Part shown: positions 1 to 5,869 of the stretch, one piece after another
Position numbering within the stretch: the first letter of the stretch is position 1
Layout: each line of letters begins with the position of its first letter
Origin: Desulfovibrio sp.
GTDB lineage: Bacteria; Desulfobacterota; Desulfovibrionia; Desulfovibrionales; Desulfovibrionaceae
Assembly (NCBI GenBank): GCA_031282465.1
Contig: JAITDR010000144.1
Location: 1 to 7,248, forward strand
Length of the DNA stretch: 7,248 bases
Reading direction: 5' to 3'
Notes under the pieces: generated by a model
What the model saw: only the letters and a program-made list of their open reading frames with translations
Databases searched by the model: none
What the model was told of the DNA's origin: nothing
Translations under genes and position numbers: made by a program

Positions 1-311
1 ACCTCAAGCACGGCGGAACATTCGCGGACGGCGCCGAGAAAGCGGTTGCCGAGCCCTTCGCCCTTGCTTGCCCCGCGCACAAGACCCGCGATGTCCGTAA
101 AATCCACCACGGCGCGGACAATTTTTTCGGGATTGACCAGAGCGGCAAGAACGGCGAGCCTGTCGTCCGGCATCGGCACCGCGGCCTTGTTCGGCTCTAT
201 GGTGCAGAAGGGATAATTGGCGGCCTCGGCATTCTGCGCGCCGGTCAGGGCATTGAACAAGGTGGATTTGCCGACGTTCGGCAAACCGACGATTCCTACA
301 CTTAACGACAT
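1..311 (-). CDS. ychF: Redox-regulated ATPase/GTPase YchF (Obg family), N-terminal part, cut by left window edge
   Basis: Only the first 103 codons are present; the gene continues beyond base 1. The protein starts [17 protein letters not shown], with a P-loop (G1) of the form GLPNVGKST at residues 9-17. The YPFCTIEPN stretch (33-41) is the switch I/G2 region typical of YchF, and the G3 motif DIAGLV lies at 73-78. The glycine-rich [12 protein letters not shown] that follows is strongly characteristic of YchF/OLA1. YchF proteins are Obg-related P-loop NTPases that prefer ATP, bind ribosomes and are linked to oxidative-stress responses; this is family knowledge. The NxxE nucleotide-specificity motif lies outside the window and cannot be checked. 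The ATG at 311 is preceded on the minus strand by AGGG with a 7-base spacer. The gene lies 82 bases downstream of fabD on the same strand, so co-transcription is likely; I see no clear terminator or promoter between them. Confidence 0.95.
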   Translation of the reverse strand, partial: MSLSVGIVGLPNVGKSTLFNALTGAQNAEAANYPFCTIEPNKAAVPMPDDRLAVLAALVNPEKIVRAVVDFTDIAGLVRGASKGEGLGNRFLGAVRECSAVLE

Positions 312-393
312 ATGCCGACCCTATGTGGGGCTGAGTGTTGCCGCATCGCGCCCGGCCGTTGCGACCCGAGCGTTGCCGCGAAGTATCAGGCCG

Positions 394-1425
394 TTACGGC
401 AGGTTTCCCAACTCGTCGGGTCCGCTGACGGCGATGCTCTTCCAGGGCGTATCTCCGGCTTCGCAACATGCGTCGTCGACATAGCCCGCGAGGATGGGGC
501 CGACCATTCTGCTCAGGACCGGGCCGGGGCCGAATTCAATAAACACGCGGCAGCCGGCGTCCCATTGCCGGCGTATGGAATCCGTCCAGTACACCGGCGA
601 GGTCATCTGCCGTTTCATGAGTTCCTTAATACGCTCCGGGTCCGTCAGCGATTCCGGAGCGGCATTGCAGTACACGGGGAAGCGGGCGGTACTCCAGCTT
701 GTTTTGCTCACGGCGTCGAGGACGCCGGCGAATTCGGCGGCCGCATCCCGCATGAGCGGACTGTGGAAAGCGCCGGTCACCGCCAGAGGCACCGCGCGGC
801 CCTTTTTTCCCCGGACGATGCCCTGCAGGGCGCTTACAGCCGCCCGCGTTCCGGAGGCCACGAACTGTTCCGGGGTGTTGTAATTGGCGATAAGAATGGT
901 TTCGCCCGTTGCCTGCGCTGCTTCCGCGACACAGCGTTCGGCCTGCCCGCGGTCAAGTTTCAAGATGGCGGCCATGGCGCCTTTGCCTGCGCCGTCGGCT
1001 TCCTGCATGAGCTTCCCGCGCACGGAAACGAGCTCCAGAATCCGCTCGAAGGACAGGACTCCGGCCGCGGCGACGGCGCTGAATTCGCCCAGGCTGTGGC
1101 CGGCCGCCGCCGCCGGTCGAACCGTGCCTGCGGCCCGCATCCACAGAGCCAGATTCAGCGTTGTGAGCGCAGGCTGGACGTACATCGTCACAGCCGTTTC
1201 AGGTCCGTCGTTTCCCCAGTAAATGTCGCGCAAAGGCAGACGGCTGATGCTTTCGGCCTTTTTCCAGAGATCCATGATCTCTTTGTCGCGTTCGGCGGCG
1301 TCACGCCCCATACCGCTTTTCTGGGCGCCCTGGCCCGTAAAGAGAATCGCTCTGTCCATGGTTTCTTCAATCCAATCCGGCTCCGGCCGCCGGAGGACTC
1401 CGTCGATGCCGATGCTCCGGGGCAT
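394..1425 (-). CDS. fabD: Malonyl-CoA:acyl-carrier-protein transacylase (FabD)
   Basis: FabD moves the malonyl group from CoA to the ACP phosphopantetheine, supplying the extender unit for cytosolic type II fatty-acid synthesis. Counting from the internal Met at 1359, the family residues fall almost where they do in E. coli FabD: oxyanion Gln10 in FTGQGAQ, nucleophile Ser89 in GHSLGE, Arg114 in SVRGKLMQ, catalytic His199 in GAFHSPLM and Gln251 in RQMTSP. The core therefore begins at MDRAILFTGQGAQ and is 321 residues, close to the usual length of about 310. I chose the upstream ATG at 1425 (343 residues) because it has a GGAG Shine-Dalgarno with a 5-base spacer, whereas 1359 has only a weak GAAG-type site. 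The extra 22 residues are not part of the fold, so 1359 remains possible. The gene ends with TAA at 394-396, and ychF follows. No other fab or acpP gene is adjacent, so this copy stands apart from a fatty-acid cluster. Confidence 0.93.
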   Translation of the reverse strand: MPRSIGIDGVLRRPEPDWIEETMDRAILFTGQGAQKSGMGRDAAERDKEIMDLWKKAESISRLPLRDIYWGNDGPETAVTMYVQPALTTLNLALWMRAAGTVRPAAAAGHSLGEFSAVAAAGVLSFERILELVSVRGKLMQEADGAGKGAMAAILKLDRGQAERCVAEAAQATGETILIANYNTPEQFVASGTRAAVSALQGIVRGKKGRAVPLAVTGAFHSPLMRDAAAEFAGVLDAVSKTSWSTARFPVYCNAAPESLTDPERIKELMKRQMTSPVYWTDSIRRQWDAGCRVFIEFGPGPVLSRMVGPILAGYVDDACCEAGDTPWKSIAVSGPDELGNLP

Positions 1426-1494
1426 GATTTCTCCGTTACGAACAATGCCGGCAGAGCGATACACCGCTTGCTTCGGCCTGCCGTCTGTAGTACG

Positions 1495-1522
1495 CTTATC
1501 CGACGGGGCGGCCGGGCGTCAA
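1495..1522 (-). promoter_or_regulatory. Putative sigma70-type promoter for fabD-ychF
   Basis: Read on the minus strand, TTGACG (1522-1517, five of six to consensus) is followed after 16 bases by GATAAG (1500-1495, four of six). A transcript starting near 1488 would have a leader of roughly 60 bases before the ATG at 1425. The location, inside the divergent gap and upstream of fabD, fits. The call is by eye only. Confidence 0.45.
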
Positions 1523-1571
1523 CGCAAAAGTCCGCAGAACGGAGCGCATACGTTCGGCGGGGATGTTTGCG

Positions 1572-1610
1572 CACGCGTGTGCCTATTCCCCGCTCCGGAT
1601 ACCTTTATCC
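1572..1610. promoter_or_regulatory. Inverted repeats just upstream of the ferritin-like gene (possible operator)
   Basis: Two short dyads lie in the spacer upstream of the start at 1629. CACGCGTG (1572-1579) is a perfect 8-base palindrome that extends to 14 bases with one mismatched pair. GGATA-CCTT-TATCC (1597-1601 and 1606-1610) has 5-base arms and ends 18 bases before the start codon. Either could be a regulator site or a leader hairpin. Neither matches a Fur or PerR box that I recognise, and chance occurrence is quite possible in GC-rich DNA. Confidence 0.2.
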
Positions 1611-1628
1611 TTGCCGACGGGAGGCATT

Positions 1629-2081
1629 ATGGCCGGTTTTGTGAACGCCGCCGACGTAGCGGCAGCGGCTGTGGAAATTGAACGCAGAGGCTACGGTTTT
1701 TACCGTAAGGCGGAAAGCAGGGCTGACGCCGTTGCCGATAAAAAACTGTTCGCCTTTCTGGCTGAAGAGGAACAGCGCCATGAACGCCTTTTTACGTCGA
1801 TGCTCGAACGACTCGGCGGCGTGGCACTGCCGGCGGGCAGCACCGACGAAGAGTACCTGACGTATGTGAAAAGCCTTTTGGATTCCCACTGTCTGTTTAT
1901 ACCCGCACAGGAAGAACACTTTCTGCAGGCACCGTTGCGCGCTGCGGTACGGCTTGAAAAAGACACCCTTCTTTTTTTCACCGAAATAGAGAGACTGGTG
2001 CCCGACTCTGAAAAAAGCGCCGTGCGCGAGTGTGCCGATGAGGAACGACGACACCTGAAACAATTACTGACCCGGCTGTAG
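1629..2081 (+). CDS. Small ferritin-like/rubrerythrin-domain di-iron protein
   Basis: The predicted product is a 150-residue, mostly helical soluble protein with the residue pattern of a ferritin-like four-helix bundle. Helix 1 has the EIERRGYGFYRKAE type of sequence (Glu16/Glu18). Helix 2 carries ExxH in AEEEQRHERL (Glu48, His51). Helix 3 has Glu110 in VRLEKDTLLFF, and helix 4 carries a second ExxH in DEERRHLKQL (Glu139, His142). This paired arrangement is what rubrerythrin-type di-iron sites use. There is no CxxC rubredoxin domain; the only cysteines are Cys88 and Cys135, so this is not a full rubrerythrin. Family roles include peroxide reduction, iron handling and protection of anaerobes from oxygen; which applies here is unknown. 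The ATG at 1629 has a strong GGGAGG ribosome site 4 bases upstream, preferred over the in-frame ATG at 1563, whose extra residues do not look like a folded segment. It is transcribed divergently from fabD and seems monocistronic. Confidence 0.82.
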   Translation: MAGFVNAADVAAAAVEIERRGYGFYRKAESRADAVADKKLFAFLAEEEQRHERLFTSMLERLGGVALPAGSTDEEYLTYVKSLLDSHCLFIPAQEEHFLQAPLRAAVRLEKDTLLFFTEIERLVPDSEKSAVRECADEERRHLKQLLTRL

Positions 2082-2111
2082 CATGCCGCGCCGTTGAAGG
2101 ACGCGCCTTTG

Positions 2112-2252
2112 CCGGTTGCGAAGAAAGCGTTGTTTCCTGCAAAAAACCGGCCCGGCTGCTGTATTATTGTCCTGCCGCATACTCCGCGCCTAAATGCGCC
2201 TGAGTATGCGGCATTCCCCTGCCTCTCAGGGAATAAACCGGGAAACTTCCCG
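2112..2252. repeat. Cluster of inverted repeats in the 209-bp gap between the ferritin-like gene and the coiled-coil gene
   Basis: The gap 2082-2290 has no convincing gene but several hairpins in a row. A weak outer pair is GCCGGTT (2111-2117) with AACCGGC (2145-2151). The strongest is a perfect 12-base stem, TGCCGCATACTC (2173-2184) with GAGTATGCGGCA (2202-2213); inside its 17-base loop a further GCGC/GCGC pair (2186-2189 and 2196-2199) can form. Next is ATTCCCCTG (2213-2221) with CAGGGAAT (2227-2234), paired with one bulged C. Last is CGGGAA-AC-TTCCCG (2239-2252). The strong hairpin is followed by TTCCCCT rather than a run of T, so it is a poor intrinsic terminator by itself. It could terminate the upstream gene, be an operator, or form part of a transcribed leader of the 2291 gene. 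Confidence 0.6.
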
Positions 2253-2290
2253 ACCCGGAGACGTTGCAAAGCATACCAAGGATACTATTG

Positions 2291-3031
2291 ATGAGCAAAA
2301 ACAGACAAGATGCCGGAGACTATCAGGAAAGCGCACCGATGGAACAGGTGCGCGAGCTGCTCTTCGGCTCACAATTAAAAGGTATGGAAACACGCATGCT
2401 GCGTCAGGAAGAACGCCTGATGCGTGAAATAGCGGATGTGCGCGATGCCCTCAAGTCCCGCCTTGATTCCCTGGAAAATTTTATGAAAAGCGAAACCGGC
2501 TCCCTGCTCGGCCGCCTTCAGCAAGGACTTGCAGAGCAGGCCGATGCCCTGAAAGCCGAACAGCGCGAGCGCGTCGAAGCCGTCAAGGCCGAGCAGCGGG
2601 AGCGTATCGAAGCCGTCAAGGCGGAACAGCGGGAGCGCGACGAGGCCGTCAAGGCCGAACAACGCGAACGCGTCGAGGCGCTGGCCAGGACGGCCAGGGA
2701 TGCAGCCGCCGCGGAAGAAAGCTTCTCGGGCAGGCTTGCCAAGATATCCAATACTCTGGACAGCACCGAACGAGAGCTGCGCCAACTGCTTCTCAGCGAA
2801 AACAACGCCCTTGCGGCCAAGGTGGAAACCCGCTACCAGGACGCGCTCAACGTCCTGTCCAACACCGCCTCGCAGATCCGCCACGATATGGTATACCGCG
2901 CGGCCCTGTCCAACATGCTCACCGAAGTCGCCGTCAAATTGAGCGGCCGGTGGACCCTGGACATGGAACACATGCTTACGGCAGGCGAAAGCAGTCCCTC
3001 CGACACGGCAGACGATGACTCCGAGTCCTGA
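2291..3031 (+). CDS. Coiled-coil protein with four 11-residue tandem repeats, partner candidate of the OmpA/GTPase module
   Basis: This is a 246-residue, highly charged protein with no signal peptide or membrane segment, so probably cytoplasmic. Residues 17-85 are amphipathic helix. Residues 86-129 are four consecutive copies of an 11-residue unit, consensus AVKAEQRERVE, varying mainly at position 10 (V, I, D, V). Hendecads of this kind favour long, nearly untwisted coiled coils. Residues 140-195 continue the helix. The conserved-looking C-terminal block is IRHDMVYRAALSNMLTEVAV (197-216), followed by an acidic tail. I do not know a named family, but I recall similar endings (RAALA.LLTEvA) in coiled-coil proteins encoded beside OmpA-type genes; this is memory, not a search. 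The ATG at 2291 has AAGGA 8 bases upstream; an in-frame TTG at 2264 lacks suitable spacing. It overlaps the next gene by 17 bases, which implies translational coupling and a shared function. Possible roles are a scaffold or spacer at the membrane. Confidence 0.85.
   Translation: MSKNRQDAGDYQESAPMEQVRELLFGSQLKGMETRMLRQEERLMREIADVRDALKSRLDSLENFMKSETGSLLGRLQQGLAEQADALKAEQRERVEAVKAEQRERIEAVKAEQRERDEAVKAEQRERVEALARTARDAAAAEESFSGRLAKISNTLDSTERELRQLLLSENNALAAKVETRYQDALNVLSNTASQIRHDMVYRAALSNMLTEVAVKLSGRWTLDMEHMLTAGESSPSDTADDDSES
2546..2677 (+). repeat. Four tandem 33-bp coding repeats (hendecad coiled-coil units)
   Basis: Units lie at 2546-2578, 2579-2611, 2612-2644 and 2645-2677, all in frame and each encoding 11 residues of the form A(V/L)KAEQRER(V/I/D)E. 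The units differ mostly at third codon positions (gag/gaa, cgc/cgg, gcc/gcg). They have therefore been kept at the protein level and are not very recent DNA duplications. Confidence 0.95.
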
Positions 3032-5075
3032 CCCTGCCGAACCCCGCGCGCCTGCGCCGGAGCATACCGGCGACACGTCTCCTGCCGAGGATACTCGTGC
3101 GGACAAGGAAATAGAACGGTTACGCACCCTGCTTTTCCATAGGGAACTGCTCCTGCTGGAGCAGTTGCGCGCCCGTCTGGACAGCCCCGACGCCAGGGCC
3201 GGGGATGTCGGTTCCGTGCTGGCCGAAGCCCTGGTCCTGAGTTCCCGTGAAGACGACAGGCTGAAGATGGCCATGGAACCGCTGGTCGACCGTATCGTCA
3301 AGGAATCCTTGCGCGATAATCCCCACGAGTTCAGCGAATCCCTTTTCCCCCTTATGGGGCCGTCCATCCGCAAGTCCATCGCCGAATCGTTCCATGCCAT
3401 GCTGGAAAGTTTCAGCAAAAGCATGGAAACGGCCTTTTCCTGGAAAGGCATCCGCTGGCGACTGGAAAGCCTGCGCACCGGAAAACCGTTCAGCGAGGTC
3501 GTGCTGCTGCACACTCTCGTCTACAGGGTGGACGCGGTCTATTTCATCCACAGCGCCACCGGCATCAGCCTGGCAAGCGTCATGAACGAAGGTACTCAAT
3601 CCGGCGACTCGGACATGGTTTCCGCCATGCTCACGGCCATTCAGGACTTCGTCAACGACTGTCTGGCCGACGGCAAAAAGGAAGATCTCGACCTTCTGCG
3701 TCAGGGCGAATACACGCTGCTGGTGGAGCGCCGCCCCGCCGCGTATCTGGCCTGCGTGCTGCGCGGTGCGCCGCCTGCGGATTACCGCGCGCACATGCGC
3801 GCCTGTCTCGAATATCTGGTCATGGAATACGCCGGGCAGTTGGCGAACTTCAAGGGCGACACGGGGCCTTTCGCCGCCTCCCGGCCCCGCCTGGAAAAAC
3901 TGCTCGGCAGCCGCTTCGTGGATGAAGACAAGCCGTTGCCCGTCTGGATCAAGCTCCTGGTCGCCGCCCTTATAGCCGCCTGTCCGGGCGCCGCCGGCTA
4001 CGTTTTCTACAGGCACCGTGAGAACGCGGCGCGCGCCGCCGAAGACGCGGAACGCCGCCGCAGCTTCCGAGCGGACATGCTTGCCGCCGTGGATCTGTTG
4101 CGCCGCGAACCCGGTTTGCTGGTCATCCACGCCGCGGAGCAGCCGGCCGGGGATACGCCCTCCTCGACAGCTTCCGCAGCCTCACCCGGCAATTCCGGAC
4201 AAAATCGGGATACGCCGCAGGAGGGCGCAACCGGGGAGGCGGCCTCCCCCGCGGCACCCACAGCCGCGGCAAGCCTTTCCGACCATACCGGACAAGGCCC
4301 GGCCGCTCCTCCCGAACAAGCGTCCGCAAAGGCGTCCCTCGACGCCGGGACGCCGTGGAAAGTCGTCTGCCTGAAAGACCGTCTGGCGCGGACTCCCGAA
4401 GAGGTGTTGCGCGAACACGGCAAAGACGCCTCGTTGTTCAGCTTCACGCTGATTCCCTATGTCTCGTATGAACCGGACATGGTGAGCAAAAGGGTGGACC
4501 TTTCCATCCAACCTCCGGAAAACGTCTCCATGCGTTTCGACGACGGCATCATCTATCTTTCCGGCACGGCACCCATGCACTGGACGCTGGAAGCCCGCCG
4601 CAAAGCCCTGACCCTGCCGGGAGTCAAGGACGTGGACATCCGGGGACTGTCCGATCCGCGCTCGGCAAGGCTGGCCGCCATGATACAGGAAGTCCAGGGG
4701 GCAAGCGTGGAGTTCCCGCTGGGCAAGGATGTACCCGTCCCGGAGGATATGCCCAAGCTGACGCATCTTGTGGATACACTGGCGGCCGTGCAGCGTCTGG
4801 CCGCCGAAATGGGCATGGCTGTCAGCCTCACCATTTACGGCCACGCCGATGCCGTGGGATCCGTCGCGCGCAACTATGACATCAGCCAGGCCAGGGCCAA
4901 AGTCATCGCCGCCATGCTTTACGCCAGAGGTTCCGGCATGCCCCTGGCTCTTTACGGCCTGGGCGCAGATTACGCCCGCAAATCCGAAGGTCCGGACCAG
5001 TCCAGCAGACGCATTGAACTGCGCGTGCATCTTTCCCCCTCGGTCGTCCCTGAGTTGGACTTCATCAATCACTGA
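3015..5075 (+). CDS. Single-span envelope protein: N-terminal sensor-like region, TM helix, BON-like domain, C-terminal OmpA domain
   Basis: The product has 686 residues and no N-terminal signal peptide. Residues 30-60 are a short coil, and 65-155 an alpha-helical region. Residues 165-285 carry YRVDAVYFIHSATGISLAS, then DSDMVSAMLTAIQDFV and a GEYTLLVERRPAAYLACVLRG strand pattern; this resembles Longin/roadblock-type modules that bind small GTPases (inference). One hydrophobic span lies at 309-332. Residues 335-365 are a charged helix, and 375-445 a low-complexity Ala/Pro/Ser/Gly linker. A BON-like domain spans about 490-546 (GIIYLSGTAP ... LPGVKDVDIRGL). An OmpA peptidoglycan-binding domain spans about 563-675 and retains Asp612 in YGHADAVGS, Asn620, Arg627 in ISQARAKV and the closing RRIELRV. 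The layout suggests a MotB-like topology, with N-terminus in the cytoplasm and OmpA domain in the periplasm. However, basic residues just after the helix (RHRENAAR) fit the positive-inside rule poorly. The ATG at 3015 lies inside the upstream gene and has a weak ribosome site, so coupling is likely. Confidence 0.88.
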   Translation: MTPSPDPAEPRAPAPEHTGDTSPAEDTRADKEIERLRTLLFHRELLLLEQLRARLDSPDARAGDVGSVLAEALVLSSREDDRLKMAMEPLVDRIVKESLRDNPHEFSESLFPLMGPSIRKSIAESFHAMLESFSKSMETAFSWKGIRWRLESLRTGKPFSEVVLLHTLVYRVDAVYFIHSATGISLASVMNEGTQSGDSDMVSAMLTAIQDFVNDCLADGKKEDLDLLRQGEYTLLVERRPAAYLACVLRGAPPADYRAHMRACLEYLVMEYAGQLANFKGDTGPFAASRPRLEKLLGSRFVDEDKPLPVWIKLLVAALIAACPGAAGYVFYRHRENAARAAEDAERRRSFRADMLAAVDLLRREPGLLVIHAAEQPAGDTPSSTASAASPGNSGQNRDTPQEGATGEAASPAAPTAAASLSDHTGQGPAAPPEQASAKASLDAGTPWKVVCLKDRLARTPEEVLREHGKDASLFSFTLIPYVSYEPDMVSKRVDLSIQPPENVSMRFDDGIIYLSGTAPMHWTLEARRKALTLPGVKDVDIRGLSDPRSARLAAMIQEVQGASVEFPLGKDVPVPEDMPKLTHLVDTLAAVQRLAAEMGMAVSLTIYGHADAVGSVARNYDISQARAKVIAAMLYARGSGMPLALYGLGADYARKSEGPDQSSRRIELRVHLSPSVVPELDFINH

Positions 5076-5088
5076 AAAACACGGTTCA

Positions 5089-5110
5089 GGCGGGAGCCGG
5101 CTCCCTCGCC
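5089..5110 (+). terminator. Possible terminator hairpin after the OmpA-family gene
   Basis: GGGAGCCGGCTCCC (5092-5105) is a perfect 14-base palindrome, extended by GGC/GCC outside a two-base bulge (5089-5091 and 5108-5110). It starts about 14 bases after the stop codon. The downstream bases (GCAAATTCTT) do not form a proper T-run, so termination may be weak or the hairpin may only stabilise the 3' end. Confidence 0.4.
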
Positions 5111-5185
5111 GCAAATTCTTCCGGCGCGTCGACCCGAGCGGGCGGACGGCGGACGATTTCCTTCGAGGAGAAGCGGCCCGAGCAA

Positions 5186-5261
5186 GCGCAAGGCCGACCG
5201 GGGAACTCATCGGACTTGCGCCTGTTCAAGTCGACCCCGGCGAAGTCCGGGGCGGAGCCCC
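5186..5261 (+). promoter_or_regulatory. Highly structured leader-like region with competing hairpins upstream of the GTPase gene
   Basis: This lies within the 290-bp gap 5076-5365, which has no credible gene. Hairpin 1 pairs GCGCAAG (5186-5192) with CTTGCGC (5215-5221) and, after one G/A mismatch, CCGA (5194-5197) with TCGG (5210-5213), leaving a 12-base loop. Hairpin 2 pairs CCCCGG (5235-5240) with CCGGGG (5247-5252) around a six-base loop. Hairpin 3 pairs GGGGC (5249-5253) with GCCCC (5257-5261) around GGA. Hairpins 2 and 3 share 5249-5252 and cannot form together. This resembles an attenuator or the 3' end of a small RNA, but I match it to no known RNA family. The rest of the gap holds the palindrome at 5092 and the promoter at 5289. 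Confidence 0.4.
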
Positions 5262-5288
5262 TATCCTGCCTTATACTGCGGCATGCGC

Positions 5289-5317
5289 TTGCCATATTCC
5301 CGGTGCCGGCGTATACG
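5289..5317 (+). promoter_or_regulatory. Putative sigma70-type promoter for the GTPase-GGDEF genes
   Basis: TTGCCA (5289-5294, five of six to consensus) is followed after 17 bases by TATACG (5312-5317, four of six). The expected start near 5324 gives a leader of about 42 bases before the ATG at 5366. If real, the GTPase and downstream genes can be transcribed independently of the OmpA gene. The structured region at 5186-5261 would then lie upstream of this start and belong to a different transcript. Confidence 0.45.
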
Positions 5318-5365
5318 GCTTGCGCCGATGCAGTTTGCGACCGGCAGTTTCTTTCGGAGAAGGTC

Positions 5366-5860
5366 ATGCTCACCAAAAAGATATGTATGCTCGGCGCTTT
5401 TGCCGTCGGTAAGACCTCTCTGGTCAAACAATATGTGTACTCCATATTCTCCGACGACTACCTGACCACGGTGGGCGTCAAAATCAGCAAAAAAAACATT
5501 GCGGTGAACGGCGTCGATATGAATCTGGTGCTCTGGGATATGGAAGGGCGCGATGCGTATACGGACGTCAATATCTCGTATCTGCGCGGGGCGATGGGTT
5601 TTTTTGTCGTTGCCGACGGCACCCGCCGCGATACGTTGGACGCGGCGCTCCAACTGCGCGCCGCGGCCCTGGATGTGACCGGCCCGATACCTCACTGTCT
5701 GCTCATCAACAAGGCCGACCTCGCTCCCGAGTGGCAGGTGACGCGCGAAGATGTGGACAGAATGCGCAACGACGAAGGACTCACGACGTTCGCCACCTGC
5801 GCCAAAACCGGCCAATCCGTCGAAGAATCCTTCCGGACCCTGGCCGAAGCCATGCTGTAG
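5366..5860 (+). CDS. Ras/Rab-like small GTPase (prokaryotic Ras-superfamily protein)
   Basis: The 164-residue product is a single G domain. G1 is GAFAVGKT (10-17) and G2 the Rab-like threonine of TTVGVKISKK (Thr34/Thr35). G3 is WDMEGRD (57-63), G4 is NKAD (115-118) and G5 is TCAKTG (144-149). The lone domain, the WDxxG form of G3 and the length fit Ras/Rab-like bacterial GTPases, the broad group that includes MglA, rather than Era/Obg-type translation GTPases. The position equal to Ras Gln61 is Arg62, and Ala59 of Ras is Glu60, so intrinsic hydrolysis is probably altered and a partner may supply catalysis. There is no C-terminal lipidation cysteine and no membrane helix, so membrane contact would need a partner such as the neighbouring OmpA protein. 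The ATG at 5366 has GGAG six bases upstream, and residues before it in the frame (from a TTG at 5216) are not part of the fold. The diguanylate cyclase gene follows after 9 bases. No named orthologue is claimed. Confidence 0.92.
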   Translation: MLTKKICMLGAFAVGKTSLVKQYVYSIFSDDYLTTVGVKISKKNIAVNGVDMNLVLWDMEGRDAYTDVNISYLRGAMGFFVVADGTRRDTLDAALQLRAAALDVTGPIPHCLLINKADLAPEWQVTREDVDRMRNDEGLTTFATCAKTGQSVEESFRTLAEAML

Positions 5861-5869
5861 GCCGGCGCG

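Noticed and set aside
1563..1628. Upstream ATG at 1563 as the start of the ferritin-like protein
   Set aside because: No good ribosome site; the extra 22 residues have no helical ferritin pattern, while 1629 has GGGAGG at proper spacing.
217..1644. A 475-codon plus-strand reading frame across fabD
   Set aside because: It is antisense to fabD, whose catalytic motifs are unmistakable; the plus-strand translation is Arg/His/Gly-rich with no recognisable domain. Long open antisense frames are common in GC-rich genes.
2162..2196. Promoter for the coiled-coil gene (TATTAT at 2162-2167, or TTGTCC-N18-TAAATG at 2167-2196)
   Set aside because: The first has no -35 at a proper distance; the second matches consensus poorly and overlaps the 12-bp hairpin. 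Not strong enough to annotate.
2546..2677. Tandem 33-bp repeats considered as a CRISPR-like or iteron array
   Set aside because: The repeats are contiguous without spacers, in frame and inside a coding sequence; they encode a coiled coil.
3120..4130. Minus-strand frame of 336 codons inside the OmpA-family gene (also 2375-3514 and 4182-5210)
   Set aside because: These oppose genes with clear domains, and their translations have no motifs or sensible ribosome sites.
5181..5280. tRNA- or tmRNA-like sequence (GTTCAAGTCGACCCC) in the gap before the GTPase gene
   Set aside because: I could not fold acceptor, D and anticodon arms on either strand, and neither a tmRNA nor an SRP RNA signature is present.
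5216..5365. Extended N-terminus for the GTPase from a TTG at 5216
   Set aside because: The G domain starts at MLTKKICMLG; the ATG at 5366 has a good ribosome site, and the upstream codons overlap the hairpins and putative promoter.
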